From Metellina segmentata (taxonomy: Eukaryota; Arthropoda; Arachnida; Araneae; Tetragnathidae), in contig OX375872.1 in NCBI GenBank assembly GCA_947359465.1, forward strand, positions 19,028,034-19,092,033: a DNA stretch of 64,000 nt, written 5' to 3'. Numbering within the stretch: the stretch's first letter is position 1; each line of letters starts with the position of its first letter. The notes beneath the pieces are model-generated. The model did no database searches. It was not told where the DNA came from and was given only the letters and a program-made list of their open reading frames with translations. The position numbers were made by a program, and so were the translations under genes. Positions 11,856 through 21,580 of the stretch are shown one piece after another.

Positions 11856-12204
11856 TGAACATACCACTGAGAGCCCCTTGCAGACTTACATTCCATGTGA
11901 ATAGATTTAATTTTGTGATCCCTGCTTCCTCTTAAAGATTGCATAGGATGTTTAGAAATATTTTATGTATAAAAGGAAAGTAACAGCCCACCAAGAGTCA
12001 CTATTATTAACCACTTTATACTGTATGCTGTACGGAAACAAAATATTTTTTAATTTATAATCTGCTGTCAACCGGAATATCATTGCATTTGTAACACTAC
12101 TTGAAGAATTAAAGATACTTGATTACTTGATAGATACTAATACTACTATTTGTGCAAAAGTTATTGTTCTTGTCGGCGTCAGATAAAACTTTCCCGATCA
12201 TAAA
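11856..12204. other. Unassigned sequence
   Basis: No coding region, repeat family or regulatory signal could be supported. Confidence 0.3.
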
Positions 12205-12515
12205 AAAAAGCGTATGCGTAAGGCAAAGGACCATAAGCGCAAAAAAAAAAATACCGTAAGCATAAGATAAATAATCGTAAACGTAAGATAAATAACCGTA
12301 CGTGTAAGATAAAGTGCCGTAAGTGTTAAATAAAGGACCGTAAGTTTGAGATAAATGAATGTACGTTTAAGATAAATGAATGTACGTTTAAGATAAAGTG
12401 ATTTAAGCATAAGATAAAGGACCGTAAGCGTAGAATAAAGGACCTAAGCGTAGAATAAAGGACCGTAAGCGTAAGATAAATGGATAAGTGTAAGATAAGG
12501 GATCTAAGCGATCAA
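12205..12515. repeat. Minisatellite, ~20-21-bp unit
   Basis: About fourteen units of the pattern GTAAGCGTAAGATAAAGGACC (variants ATAAATAACCG, ATAAATGAATG). An apparent 70-residue minus-strand frame across it is a by-product of a unit length near a multiple of three. The array runs directly into a palindromic-unit array. Confidence 0.85.
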
Positions 12516-12618
12516 GATCGGGTCAGTTTTCTTCTAATAAAGAGATATCTCGTCCATTATGATCTGTATGAGTTCTGATAATGACGAGAGACCTCGTCGA
12601 GACAACCACCAGGAGAGT
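12516..12618. repeat. Palindromic-unit array, right end
   Basis: Two units (AGATATCTCGTCCATTATGA; GACGAGAGACCTCGTC) then the end AACCACCAGGAGAGTTA, a variant of the AACCACCAGGAGGGTTAA terminus. The left end was apparently replaced by the adjacent minisatellite. Confidence 0.6.
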
Positions 12619-12720
12619 TACTGTATCCAAAATTCATTCTATAAATAATTAATGTGCCTAACGTAATGGTGATAACAGCAAACTAATAAGCAACTACAAC
12701 AGGAAGCACATTTGATGGTA

Positions 12721-14192
12721 TATACAGGTGTTTCGAAACTCATGGGCAGAAATGTAAGTGGTGATAGAAAACATCTAAACAAGCAATTTTCACCACACAC
12801 TGCATGGTCGGAGAGCTGGCGGTGAACCGCTAGACGGCGCTGTAATGGAAAGCATAAAGCGCGAGTTTCCTTACATATCGTCATTTCTACCGTGGATTTC
12901 AGAAGGCATGGCGACGTACAGTAATCAGGAAAAGGCGAACATGCATTTTATGTATGGTCTTGCGAATGGGAATGCTCTGGAAGCCGAAAGACTGTACAGG
13001 CAGCGTTTCGCGAGAAGACACGTGCAAGACCGAAACATATTTGAGCGATTGCATCGGTGCCTGTGCGAAACGGGTTCCTTTGTCACTGGCATGCATGATA
13101 CAGTGCGTGGCAGGAGTGTGCGGACGCTACAAGTTGTAGAGGACATTCTGCAAAGAGTGGAAGATCGTCCGGATATTAGTACGCGAAAGGTTTTCCGTGC
13201 CGTAAATGTGCCCCACTCAATTGTTTGGCGAGTACTACGGGACGAAGGATTATACCCTTACCAATGCAAAAGTGCAAGCCTTGATACCTGCAGATTATGC
13301 GCCACGTGTCGAGTTTGCACGTTGGTTTTTGCAACGACTAGCAGCGCAGCCCGATTTTTGTGCACATGTGTTATTCACGGATGAATGCACCTTTACTCGT
13401 GAAGGCATTTTTTATACTCACAACCTTCATGTGTGGATATCTAGCAATCCGTACGACACACGTTCACGTGCGTATCAGAAGCGTTTCAGCGTAAATTTTT
13501 GGGCTGGAATTGTGGGTGACCATTTGATCGACCCATACATTCTGCCATTCCGACTGGACGGCAGAACATACCTCACATTTTTACAATAGGCATTGCCAGT
13601 CTAACTTCAACCTGTTGCAGCCAACATACAAGCACGTACGTGGTTCCAGCATGACGGAGCACCACCCCATTTCAGCTTGGATGTGCGGAGCGCTTTAGAC
13701 ACTTAATTCCCAGGGCGATGGATTGGACTGGGTGGGCCCATACCTTGGCCGGCACGCTCACCCGATCTCTCCTGTCTGGACTTTTTCCTGTGGGGCCATT
13801 TGAAAAGTCTCGTCTACCAAAGCCCCATCGACTCCGACGAGGACCTAGTTGCCAGGATTTATGTTGCTGCCGGTGCCGTCCAAGACATGCCGGGTGTGTT
13901 TGAAAAAGTGCTCTGCTCGCTACGTCGCAATGTGTAACGCCTGCATTACCGCAGGCGGTTGCTGTTTTGAGCATTTTCTGTAATTTGGCCACACATGCTG
14001 TCAATAAAACTATTTAGCACCTCCTCTGTCCGTTTGATGTTTCGTTCTTACAAGTGATAGTAACGGCGGATACCTCCTATCGGTTAACCGCTTGCTCTCC
14101 GCCCATGCATTGTATGGTGAAAATTGCTTGTTTAGATGTTTTCTATCATCCCTTACATTTTTGCCCATGAGTTTAGAAACACTCTGTATATA
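12721..14192 (+). mobile_element. Mariner-type element with ~100-bp inverted ends
   Basis: Bordered by TA. The left end ACAGGTGTTTCGAAACTCAT and the following ~100 bases (TGGGCAGAAATGTAAG..., AAACATCTAAACAAGCAATT) are mirrored at 14080-14190. Length about 1.47 kb with a single damaged transposase gene on the + strand. Unusually long terminal repeats for a mariner-type element. Confidence 0.88.
12908..13937 (+). pseudogene. Mariner-superfamily transposase pseudogene (DUF4817-type N-terminus)
   Basis: ATG at 12908 opens a reading frame beginning MATYSNQEKA, a helix-turn-helix N-terminus of the DUF4817 type common in arthropod transposons. The frame breaks near 13265 and continues in another frame with the first catalytic block LFTDECTFTREG (about 13374-13408). 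A stop at 13587-13589 and others interrupt the next block, where HDGAPPHFS (13652-13678) carries the second Asp. After a stop, WPARSPDLSCLDFFLWG (near 13750-13800) carries the third Asp. I count 36 residues between the second and third Asp, outside the 34 of classical mariners. It is a DNA cut-and-paste enzyme in origin, with at least one frameshift and four stops; not functional. Confidence 0.85.
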
Positions 14193-14255
14193 GCAGCAAC
14201 ACGTAAAGGCATACTTTCTGCACGTTATCTGTAAATCTGCGCAGAAATAGCTCAT

Positions 14256-14600
14256 GAGCAAGGCTGAAGTGAAAAGTGATAGTTGTCAAGATGATCTTGC
14301 GTGGCGGTGTCGTACACAGAGTCGCTCAGGTTTGTCCCATAAATGCTCGATCGGAACTCTGAACAGGCCAGGCATGCAAATTCACCTCATTTTCAGGAAA
14401 CCAGTCCAGCATACGTTTTGCAAGATAAAAAGAAGCTTGATCTTGTTGGAAGAAAAAACCATCATCGCTGTAGTATTGCCATAGTGTAGGCAGGACCGAA
14501 TTATCCAGAACGCCGAGGTATACGTCAGCGTTCATTGTACCAGGTGTATAAAGCAATGTCCTATAACCAGCAAAAACAACCCCAGACTAAGATGGTTCCT
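14256..14600 (-). pseudogene. Tc1-like transposase fragment
   Basis: On the minus strand a 76-residue frame (14326-14556) reads GTMNADVYLGVL, then FFQQDQASFYLAKRMLDWF and AWPVQSSDRAF. This is the central-to-C-terminal part of a Tc1-like transposase: QQD holds the second catalytic Asp, and the QSPDLNPIE motif that should follow is ruined (QSSDRAF). No inverted repeats flank it. It adjoins the mariner-type element with a gap of about 60 bases. Confidence 0.8.
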
Positions 14601-15345
14601 CCTCCAAATATTTGCAGTGTCTATATGAGTGCATGTGCGTGAGTGTGAATTAAGGTTGGTACAACCAACAAGAGGGTCATGTACCCAAAATTCAATCGGA
14701 TATATATAAACGTAGATATTGAATTAATATTGTAACTAACACTTATGAGCAACAACTACAACGGTATGCGCATTTAATGGTAAATTAATTCAACAAATAT
14801 CTAGCAAACGCAGGATCAATTAAAGGTTAGGAATGCTTCAAACACATGATAGTTGTTAAGAGGATATTTTTAATTCACGGATTTTAGGTGCGTATTTGCA
14901 GAACAAATAATTGTCTCTTTTATCAATATCTCGGGAGAATAAAATGAGAGACTTCTCTATTCGAGTTTTCGGACTTCACACTCGGGCCATCACTTCTGAA
15001 GGCACTGGAGCAAAATAACGACCAGATATAATTTAGTTATTTCGGTGTGCTGATTACAGCGGTTTGGGAATTTATACCTAGGTTTAGTGAAGAGAGTGGA
15101 GATGAAATCAGTGCCCTGAACGTGAAATTTGAGCTCATTCCTTGCTATTATCCACGATATTTCAAGAAATCGCAAAATCTATAATACCCAATTGAGTTTA
15201 TGTCACAACTTTTTATGCAGGGAAATCCATCAGTCTCACTCTTCGATTTAAAATTTGAATATAATTTTTTTTAAACATTTATTGCAGATAAATAGAAATT
15301 AGATGCTGATAATTTAATGTGACGACTTTTGTGCTTTCAGCACTC
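14601..15345. other. Unassigned; partly repeated upstream of the mariner-type element
   Basis: The segment near 14672-14786 (CCCAAAATTCAATCGGATAT ... GAGCAACAACTACAACGG) resembles 12618-12720, the left flank of the mariner-type element, suggesting both are parts of one older repeat. The rest is unassigned. Confidence 0.4.
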
Positions 15346-15471
15346 TACCAGAAAAGGATAAGTTATTCCAAGCACAAGATATAATGTAATCGAAAGAAAA
15401 GGTGAAAATATTTATATCAGTCAGATCGGAAATTAAAAGTATATATGAAATGTCAACTGAAATTTTTAAAA

Positions 15472-15487
15472 AAATTTAAAAAGTTTT

Positions 15488-15541
<54 letters not shown>

Positions 15542-15690
15542 TGTGTGTGTGTGTGAAAAATTTTAAATTTTTAAAAAAAATATTTATAATAATTTATTAA
15601 TAATTTATAAATATATATATATATGAAAATTTTTAAATTAAAAAATATATATATTTAATAATAATATATATTATATATATATATATACAC
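15472..15690. repeat. Microsatellites forming a long inverted repeat
   Basis: (CA)n then (TA)n then (TG)n, flanked by AATTTAAAAAGTTTTCAC on the left and GTGAAAAATTTTAAATTT on the right, so that 15472-15578 can fold into a ~50-bp hairpin. Further TA tracts follow up to the Tigger element. Confidence 0.85.
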
Positions 15691-15691
15691 A

Positions 15692-16851
15692 CAGTCGAGC
15701 CCACTTCTTGCGAGCTCGGATACAGCGAAATATCGGTTATTACGACTTTTTCTCTGTCCCCATGGAACTGTAATATTAAATAGTGTAGTGTTAAAAGATC
15801 GCATATAGCGAAGTATTGGAGCGTGAATATCGGATACTGCAAAGTTTTGGGTTCTGGGACCCCCCCCCCCCCACAACCTTTTTTTTTTCCTTAATTCTGG
15901 ACGACAAAAACAAGAGAGGCAATGGAGAAAAATTTCCGAAAAAACGTGGGAGAAGAGGTTTTGTTTGTTGGTTGTTTATTGGTTACTAAGCTCACGTGTT
16001 TTAACTTTGAGCTATGAACCGGATATAGAAGGACAGTTGCGATTTTGTCTTGTTATGTTGCATGGCAGAGTACATAGCAAGCAGATTGGTTTCTTAGGAA
16101 GGTTTAGTAAATGGTTTTTTAATCAAAATGTGTTACATCAAAGTTGCAGCCTTTAGATATGAGCATAATAAAATGCGTGAGAGAGAGAAAGTGTGTGTGT
16201 AATTACAAGTCTCAGATTATGATGATGCCTGGCGTTTGGTTCAATCGAAAACCATCCAAAACTGCTGGAAACGTGCAGAATTTTTAGGGGAACTTGGAGA
16301 CTCAGATTTCATTTCTGAGACTGATGCCTAAAAACGTTCCATGTAGAAAAATTTACAGGAAAAAATAATTTTGGATGTGGTGATGTTGTTTTTGCTGATT
16401 AGGTTGCTAGCTATTGCAACGTAGAAATTAAAGCACAACAAACAGACTATGACATCATTGCAGCAGTGTTACAAAGTACTTTTGATGATTCCGAAGAGGA
16501 AGACATTGAAATTGAAGTAAATAGACAATTAGTGACATCCATATCTGCCATGGATAGCCTTCAAAATTTGCGTGCGTTTCTTCTAATGGCATAGCATTGA
16601 CTGCCGTGATAATTTTAGTGCACTGGAAAAAGAACTGTGCAACTACATTGTAAATTCAACTGTTCAAAAGAAAGTGTTACAGACTTTTTTCCCACTTAAT
16701 ATGAAATAAATTTTTAGCCTTCGTGTGAAAATTCTTTTGCTTTAGAACATGCGGGTAATTCCATTTTTTATTATATCGAATGTTACGAATATAGGATAAA
16801 ACGAATGATTTTCAGAGTATCGTACGACTTCGCTATATGCGGGCTCGACTG
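15692..16851 (+). mobile_element. Tigger/pogo-like element with decayed transposase
   Basis: The ends CAGTCGAGCCC and GGGCTCGACTG are inverted repeats, extended by CGAAGTCGTA-like sequence; pogo/Tigger elements typically begin CAGT and insert at TA (TATA follows the right end). The interior + strand keeps a jerky/Tigger-type C-terminal pattern: DYDDAWRLVQSKTIQNCWKR (near 16218-16277), where a helix-rich segment follows the DDE domain in this family, and further on an acidic stretch DDSEEEDIEIEV. Many stops precede and follow; the catalytic residues are not recognisable. It is 1.16 kb, shorter than autonomous Tiggers. Confidence 0.75.
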
Positions 16852-17041
16852 TATATATATAAAATGACAAGTTGCGTATAAACATATTAATAATTCCTTC
16901 ATTAGCAATACTCAGACAGATTCTATTGCCTTATATGGCATCGCTGGAACATTTTATAGTAAATAGATGTAACACTGCGTGGGAAGATGCATTTTACTGA
17001 GCTTGCATATAAATTAATTATATATATATATTATTATAATT

Positions 17042-17106
<65 letters not shown>
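17042..17106. repeat. (TA)n microsatellite
   Basis: Uninterrupted TA dinucleotides for about 60 bases, following shorter AT stretches from 17010. Confidence 0.95.
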
Positions 17107-17111
<5 letters not shown>

Positions 17112-17476
17112 GCACAACTAAAGCAATTAATTTTATTATTAGTTGATGAGAATTAGGTTTAAAAGGGTAAAAAAGAGTCCATATCAATGGTAATAATGGC
17201 AGTCGATAAAATGTGGTGGTATAAAAATTATAGATTAAGACATTTATATGCAGTTTAAAAATTTAAATAGATTAGGATGGGGATTTTCCCCCACCAGGTC
17301 TTGCAAGTTTAAAATCAGATTGTAGAATAAGTTTCATTGATGATGGTTAAAAACTGTATGATTGATTAAAATATGATGAACGGTAAAAGGGACCACACAC
17401 AGGAGCATACTAATGGAAGATGCCTGTGAGTAAAACGAGTATGGCCGATACGAAGGCGAGTTAAAAGCACGTCGGA

Positions 17477-17620
17477 ATGTCGGTGCATGTTAAATCTGTC
17501 GTGGCCTCAAATGTCCTCACGTTGGTGTGGTGTGGAGTTTGGGGAGTGGTGTTCCAGTTAAGGTGTAACCTCGTCATCCGACCATAGTTTAAAATTAACG
17601 GACCAAATTGGTGTTGTCCT
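17477..17620 (+). mobile_element. SINE body fragment
   Basis: Body only (GTTAAATCTGTCGTGGCC to CATAGTTTAAAATTA), no head. It faces the minus-strand copy that follows, making an imperfect inverted pair. Confidence 0.75.
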
Positions 17621-17895
17621 GATCGTACTTCGTGATCAATCGCCTAAGAGAAATATCCTAGGACAACACCACGTAATTTTGAACCACGGTCAGATGACGA
17701 GGCAACACCTGAGCTGGCATCCCACTATCCTAACTTCTACACCAATACAACGTGAGGACTTTCGGGCACGCCAGATTTAAGGTGCACCAGCCGCCTCTAC
17801 GCCATACACTTACAAACATCTATGCATTGACCCGGATTCGAAACAGGAACCTTCCGATCTGGAGGCTAACACCTTAACCAGCAGACCGTCAAAAC
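17621..17895 (-). mobile_element. SINE copy, head type II
   Basis: Minus-strand copy whose head (ACCCGGATTCGAAACAGGAA, CCTTCCGATCTGGAGGC, TAACACCTTAACCAG) is the reverse complement of the type II head seen at 48622 and 60242. The B box is slightly altered (GTTTCGAATCC). Confidence 0.82.
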
Positions 17896-17970
17896 CTGGC
17901 AGATTAAACACACAACGTCTCAAAAAGGGATAAATTAAAGGAAGGTTTCAAAACGATTCTATTCTAAGGT

Positions 17971-18284
17971 AGTTTGGTGGATGAGTGAATTAACTTTACA
18001 CTCTCGAGCAATACAGTGGACCGGTCATAGATACATTCCGAAGAGAGAGATGCGAGGACAACACCTCACAATTTTGAAACACGTACAGATGGTGAGATCA
18101 ACACAAGAGTAGGCACACCATTCTCCAAGCTCTACACCAAGCCAGCGGGAGGACGGCCACAATAGATTTAACGTGATTAAGTCCCCAGCCCTTTGTACAC
18201 TACGGTCTTTGGTCAGACCTAGTTTCGCACTCGCAACCCTCCGGTTGCTAATCCGTTAGTCTTCGAACTTGGCGACCACGGCTC
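17971..18284 (-). mobile_element. SINE copy, head type I
   Basis: Full-length diverged minus copy, from GGTAGTTTGGTGGATGAG-like tail region and GAGCAATACAGTGGACC to GGCGACCACGGCTCCTC. Preceded by one ~36-bp array unit (CAAAACGATTCTATTCTAAG, 17948). Confidence 0.78.
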
Positions 18285-18439
18285 CTCTCACTGACTAAAG
18301 AACAATGGACGGGATGTGTTTGGACACGGCCACTAGGTCTAAGGCGTAGAATACGTCAGTTAGGACTTAAGGTGAATGTACACTGCTCTAATTTCACTCG
18401 TCAAATATGCATCGCTCAGCACATGCACTGACAAAAAAA
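18285..18439. other. Unassigned sequence
   Basis: Short unassigned stretch between a SINE and a Tc1 remnant. Confidence 0.3.
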
Positions 18440-18870
18440 AATCAATACACCAAGAAGGAGTAGTCCAAGAGTTCTGCCGGGCTCGATCAACTTGGTTGGT
18501 TGGTTTGGATTTTATAGCGCAATGTCCAATAGGGGGAAAGCTGAGCCGAGCACAAGGTCAAGTATTACTTAATAAAATCTTTTAGAAATAGAGGTAGTAA
18601 CACATAAAATAAGACGAGAGTTGAATAAATAGTTTTTGAATGTGATCATAAAATAGGGGAAGCTCGATCAACTAGGAACAACGCAGAATGGGGACGTTTA
18701 GTCTTTAGTGACGAGTCCCGTTTCCAACTGTGTCCTGACGACAACCGCATACCGGTCTGGGAGACGTCCAGGGCAGCGTGGGGATTCTGCCCCTTCTATC
18801 TCACGCCACACATGCCACAACAGGGCGTTATGTTCAGGGGTGCCATCTCCTTTGTTACCCGATATCACCT
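18440..18870 (+). pseudogene. Tc1-like transposase fragment split by an insertion
   Basis: The frame reads EFCRARSTW up to 18492, is broken by a 169-bp insertion, and resumes at 18662 with EWGRLVFSDESRFQLCPDD (from about 18686), the block that carries the first catalytic Asp (SDES) of Tc1-like transposases, followed by VWETSRAAWGFCPFY and GVMFRGAISF. Downstream catalytic blocks are absent, and no inverted ends were found. The fragment is a fossil of a cut-and-paste enzyme. Confidence 0.8.
18493..18661 (-). mobile_element. 5'-truncated LINE 3'-end insertion, 169 bp
   Basis: Begins TTGGTTGGTTGG and continues ATTTTATAGCGCAA, AGCTGAGCCGAGCACAAG like other copies of the LINE 3' end. It is flanked by a perfect 12-bp target duplication GCTCGATCAACT (18481-18492 and 18662-18673), showing insertion by target-primed reverse transcription into the Tc1 remnant. 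Confidence 0.88.
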
Positions 18871-20636
18871 GAGCAGTCCCACGGATGACAAATCGAAATG
18901 GCTTACCTCAGTCAAGAAGAATAAGATCTCTAAATTTCGAATTAAAAAATGCATCTCTATTGCGGCAGAGGTGGCTAATGGGACCACTGGGGACCTCTTG
19001 GTGTGCGTTCCCTCTGACTCTTAATCCTTTAAATTTTATTACTTTTTCTTCTTATTTTTTCTTCTTAGACTGCAAAGAAGGCTGTTTGAACATGTTCTTA
19101 TCTACTGTAAATATTCTTGTTTTAACCGACTTGTCAGTTTATCCATAACCATTCTCCACTTATTGTCATACTTTTAACCCATCATAGTTTTACCCAAGAT
19201 AATCTCGGCACCTTTTAATCTTACAGATTTTATCCGTCAATCCCTCTTTGTATATCCATCAATTGCTATTTCTACATCCGCCGACTCTATTTGTATGCCC
19301 GTCAAGTTCTGTTTGTAAACCTGTTAACTCATGTTAGTTCATCCGTCAAATCATTTATGTATATTTACCAATCTTTTATTTTCATGTTATACTCCGTTAA
19401 AATCTTTGTTTCCACATACCTTTTATTGGGGCCTGTTGCCCAACGCCTTATTGACTTCCTCCCTGTGTAAGGTCAAACTCTGAAATAAATAATTCCATTG
19501 TTCTGAAATTTTAATCAATTCCTCCTTGGTGCGTCGATTTTTTTTTTGTTACTGAATCTATATCACCATTGGTGCACTTTCTGTTCATGCTAAAGGTTGT
19601 GGCTCATTACCAACCTCCATGGGTCAATCATTCATTGGATTATAAAACGTTTATGTCATCAGATATGCTGTTTGCGTCGAAATGAGCGGTGGAGGTACTT
19701 GACACATTCGTATCAGGCATTTGTTCACCTTGGAAAGCGCGACCTACTATACTTTCAAGAACTTCCTCCGAGCCCGTTGACACTCAGCATCGGATGCCCG
19801 GATTTTCTTGTATTTCCCGTGTCTCCTTCTTTCTTTTTATAATTCTTGTGTTTATTATGCATATAATTGGATATTTTGAAATTTTTGTGATTTTTTTACA
19901 CTTTGAAGTTCAATATCCAAACACGTATTGAATATTTAAATTTTATTTCTGTTATTATTTATAAAGTGCAAGAGAAACGAAACAAATGACACCTCAAACA
20001 TCGTACAAACAAAGGAGGCTGGAGTAAGACTAAATTAATGTGAGCAGTAGTGCATAATTTCAGGACTAAACTTTGCGCTGAGATTGTATTAGCCGATGAC
20101 GTCAATGCGAGATCAATGAGCGTGTATAACATTCTCTTTTTTTATTGCTCTACTGAACGCGATATCGTTCATTTATGGATCATTTATATTTTTGAAGTTA
20201 ATTAATTTTCCGTGATTAGTTTTTTTGGTAACACTCAAAAATTAAGCGCGGTACACCGGTTTCGAAAGGCTACGTATTTATTTTACATTCGTTTTTGATG
20301 CATTCTACGTCAAAAGACGATGATGACGTGGGTAATGACCTAAAAGTACAAATCAACGACAACCCAGATAACCTCCGAGATGAACACCGATCTCCACAAG
20401 ACCCTGCATGAACCAACACTATCCAACGGTAACTGCAATCTATTTACATGGCGGATCGTTGAAAGCGTTCGTGAAACATGTAATGTTTTGAAGTGGTACA
20501 ATGGTACCGAGATCACATACATCAGTGGGGATAGATCATCTGGTGGGACGAATCGGAATTTACATTATTTCACACCATAGGACGTGTTTATGAATGGATA
20601 ACGCCAGCAGAGGCCTTTCATAATGACTGCTTCTTC
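18871..20636. other. Unassigned sequence
   Basis: Includes a T-rich stretch (19020-19560) with repeated ATCCGTCAA/CATCAATT-like phrases (for example near 19228, 19255, 19300, 19340), too loose to call an array. Short frames at 18812-19148, 19597-19931 and 20380-20580 match nothing I recognise. Confidence 0.3.
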
Positions 20637-20953
20637 CCTACTGGTTGTTACATCCCAGCTGGAACAGAAGCGGATTAGCTACCTGTGGGTTACAAGTTCG
20701 AAACTTGGTCCAACCAAAGACAGTTGTGTTCACGGAACGTTAAATTTTCCATGGCATCAAATGTCCTCACGTTGGCGTTGTGTGGAAGTGTGGAGAGTGA
20801 GGTGTCCGCTTTGGTCTTCTCGTCATCTGACCTTTGTTCAAAATTACGAGACGTTGTCTTTGGATCTTTCTTTCTCTTAGAAATTGATCTCGGACTATCG
20901 ATAATAGTCTATTGTTTTGCGAAAATGCGACGTTAATTAACTAACAACCTACT
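20637..20953 (+). mobile_element. SINE copy, head type I
   Basis: The head keeps GGAACAGAAGCGGATTAGC and a B-box-like ACAAGTTCGAAACTTGG; the body and the end AATGCGACGTTAATTAACTA are recognisable. Open frames of 83-85 residues across it are frames through the SINE. Confidence 0.82.
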
Positions 20954-21215
20954 ATTGTACTGTTAAACATGGATGGGGCTCTATGATGATGTAGGGTGCT
21001 ATAGCTTGGAGTGGTTTTGGTCCACTTGTGTTTCCTCATGATGGGATCAAAGCAATTCAAAATGTCATCATTCTGTGATCGATCATCTTTATCCCATGCT
21101 TCAGATTGAGTTCCGTAGCAGATAACCTAATGCGAGACGACAATACCCGCTTTTAGACAGGCCTGTGTACCCAAGCATTGTTCTAGGACTACGAGGATAT
21201 GATCCTCATATGATC
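20954..21215. other. Unassigned sequence
   Basis: Short unassigned stretch before the TTAA-bordered array; no frame or repeat of note. Confidence 0.3.
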
Positions 21216-21327
21216 TTAACCCTCCTGGTGGCAGTCTCGACGATGTATCTCGTCATTAGCAAATATGACTTGATCTTGAAAGGACGAGATATCTTTTCTT
21301 GGGAAGAAAACCTACCAGATCTTGATC
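21216..21327. repeat. TTAA-ended palindromic-unit array, left part
   Basis: TTAA (21216-21219) followed by CCCTCCTGGTGGCAGTCTCG and units GACGATGTATCTCGTCATT and GGACGAGATATCTTTTCTTG. It is cut by the Tc1-like element at 21330 and resumes at 23605. Confidence 0.75.
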
Positions 21328-21580
21328 TACACTCATGTCCATAAATTAAGGATAATTCAGAAACACAAGGAAATCGAATTCTAAAGTAAAAATTTCATCT
21401 GTAGAACTATCGCACACGTCTTCAAGACTAATATCGAAATTACAGGAAGCCATCAGATGACGTCGATCAGTACGTCACAATGACGAGAGTGTAAGAGAGA
21501 TGTATATAAGGAATGGTAGAAAAGAAGTAAACTTTTTCACAAGCGTTCTGTGAGCCGTGCAGTGCCACAAACAAATAATT

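Larger units (their letters stand above)
15346..17475 (-). mobile_element. LINE 3' region, split by microsatellites and a Tigger element
   Basis: 15346-15470 and 17200-17475 match in order 25825-25925 and 26165-26360 plus 28366-28395: ATATTTATATCAGTCAGAT, GGATTTTC..CCACCAGGTCTT / CCAATAAAGTCTT, and GATGGCTGTGGGGAAAACGC-like sequence. The RNase H-bearing copy at 25795-29220 shows that this is the 3' part of a minus-strand LINE. The present copy is uninterrupted at GGCCGATA|CGAAGGCGAG, giving the empty site for the Harbinger-like insertion at 26361. Confidence 0.7.

Noticed and set aside
12198..12410. 70-residue protein with repeated YLK/YLT motifs
   Set aside because: It is a frame through the ~21-bp minisatellite.
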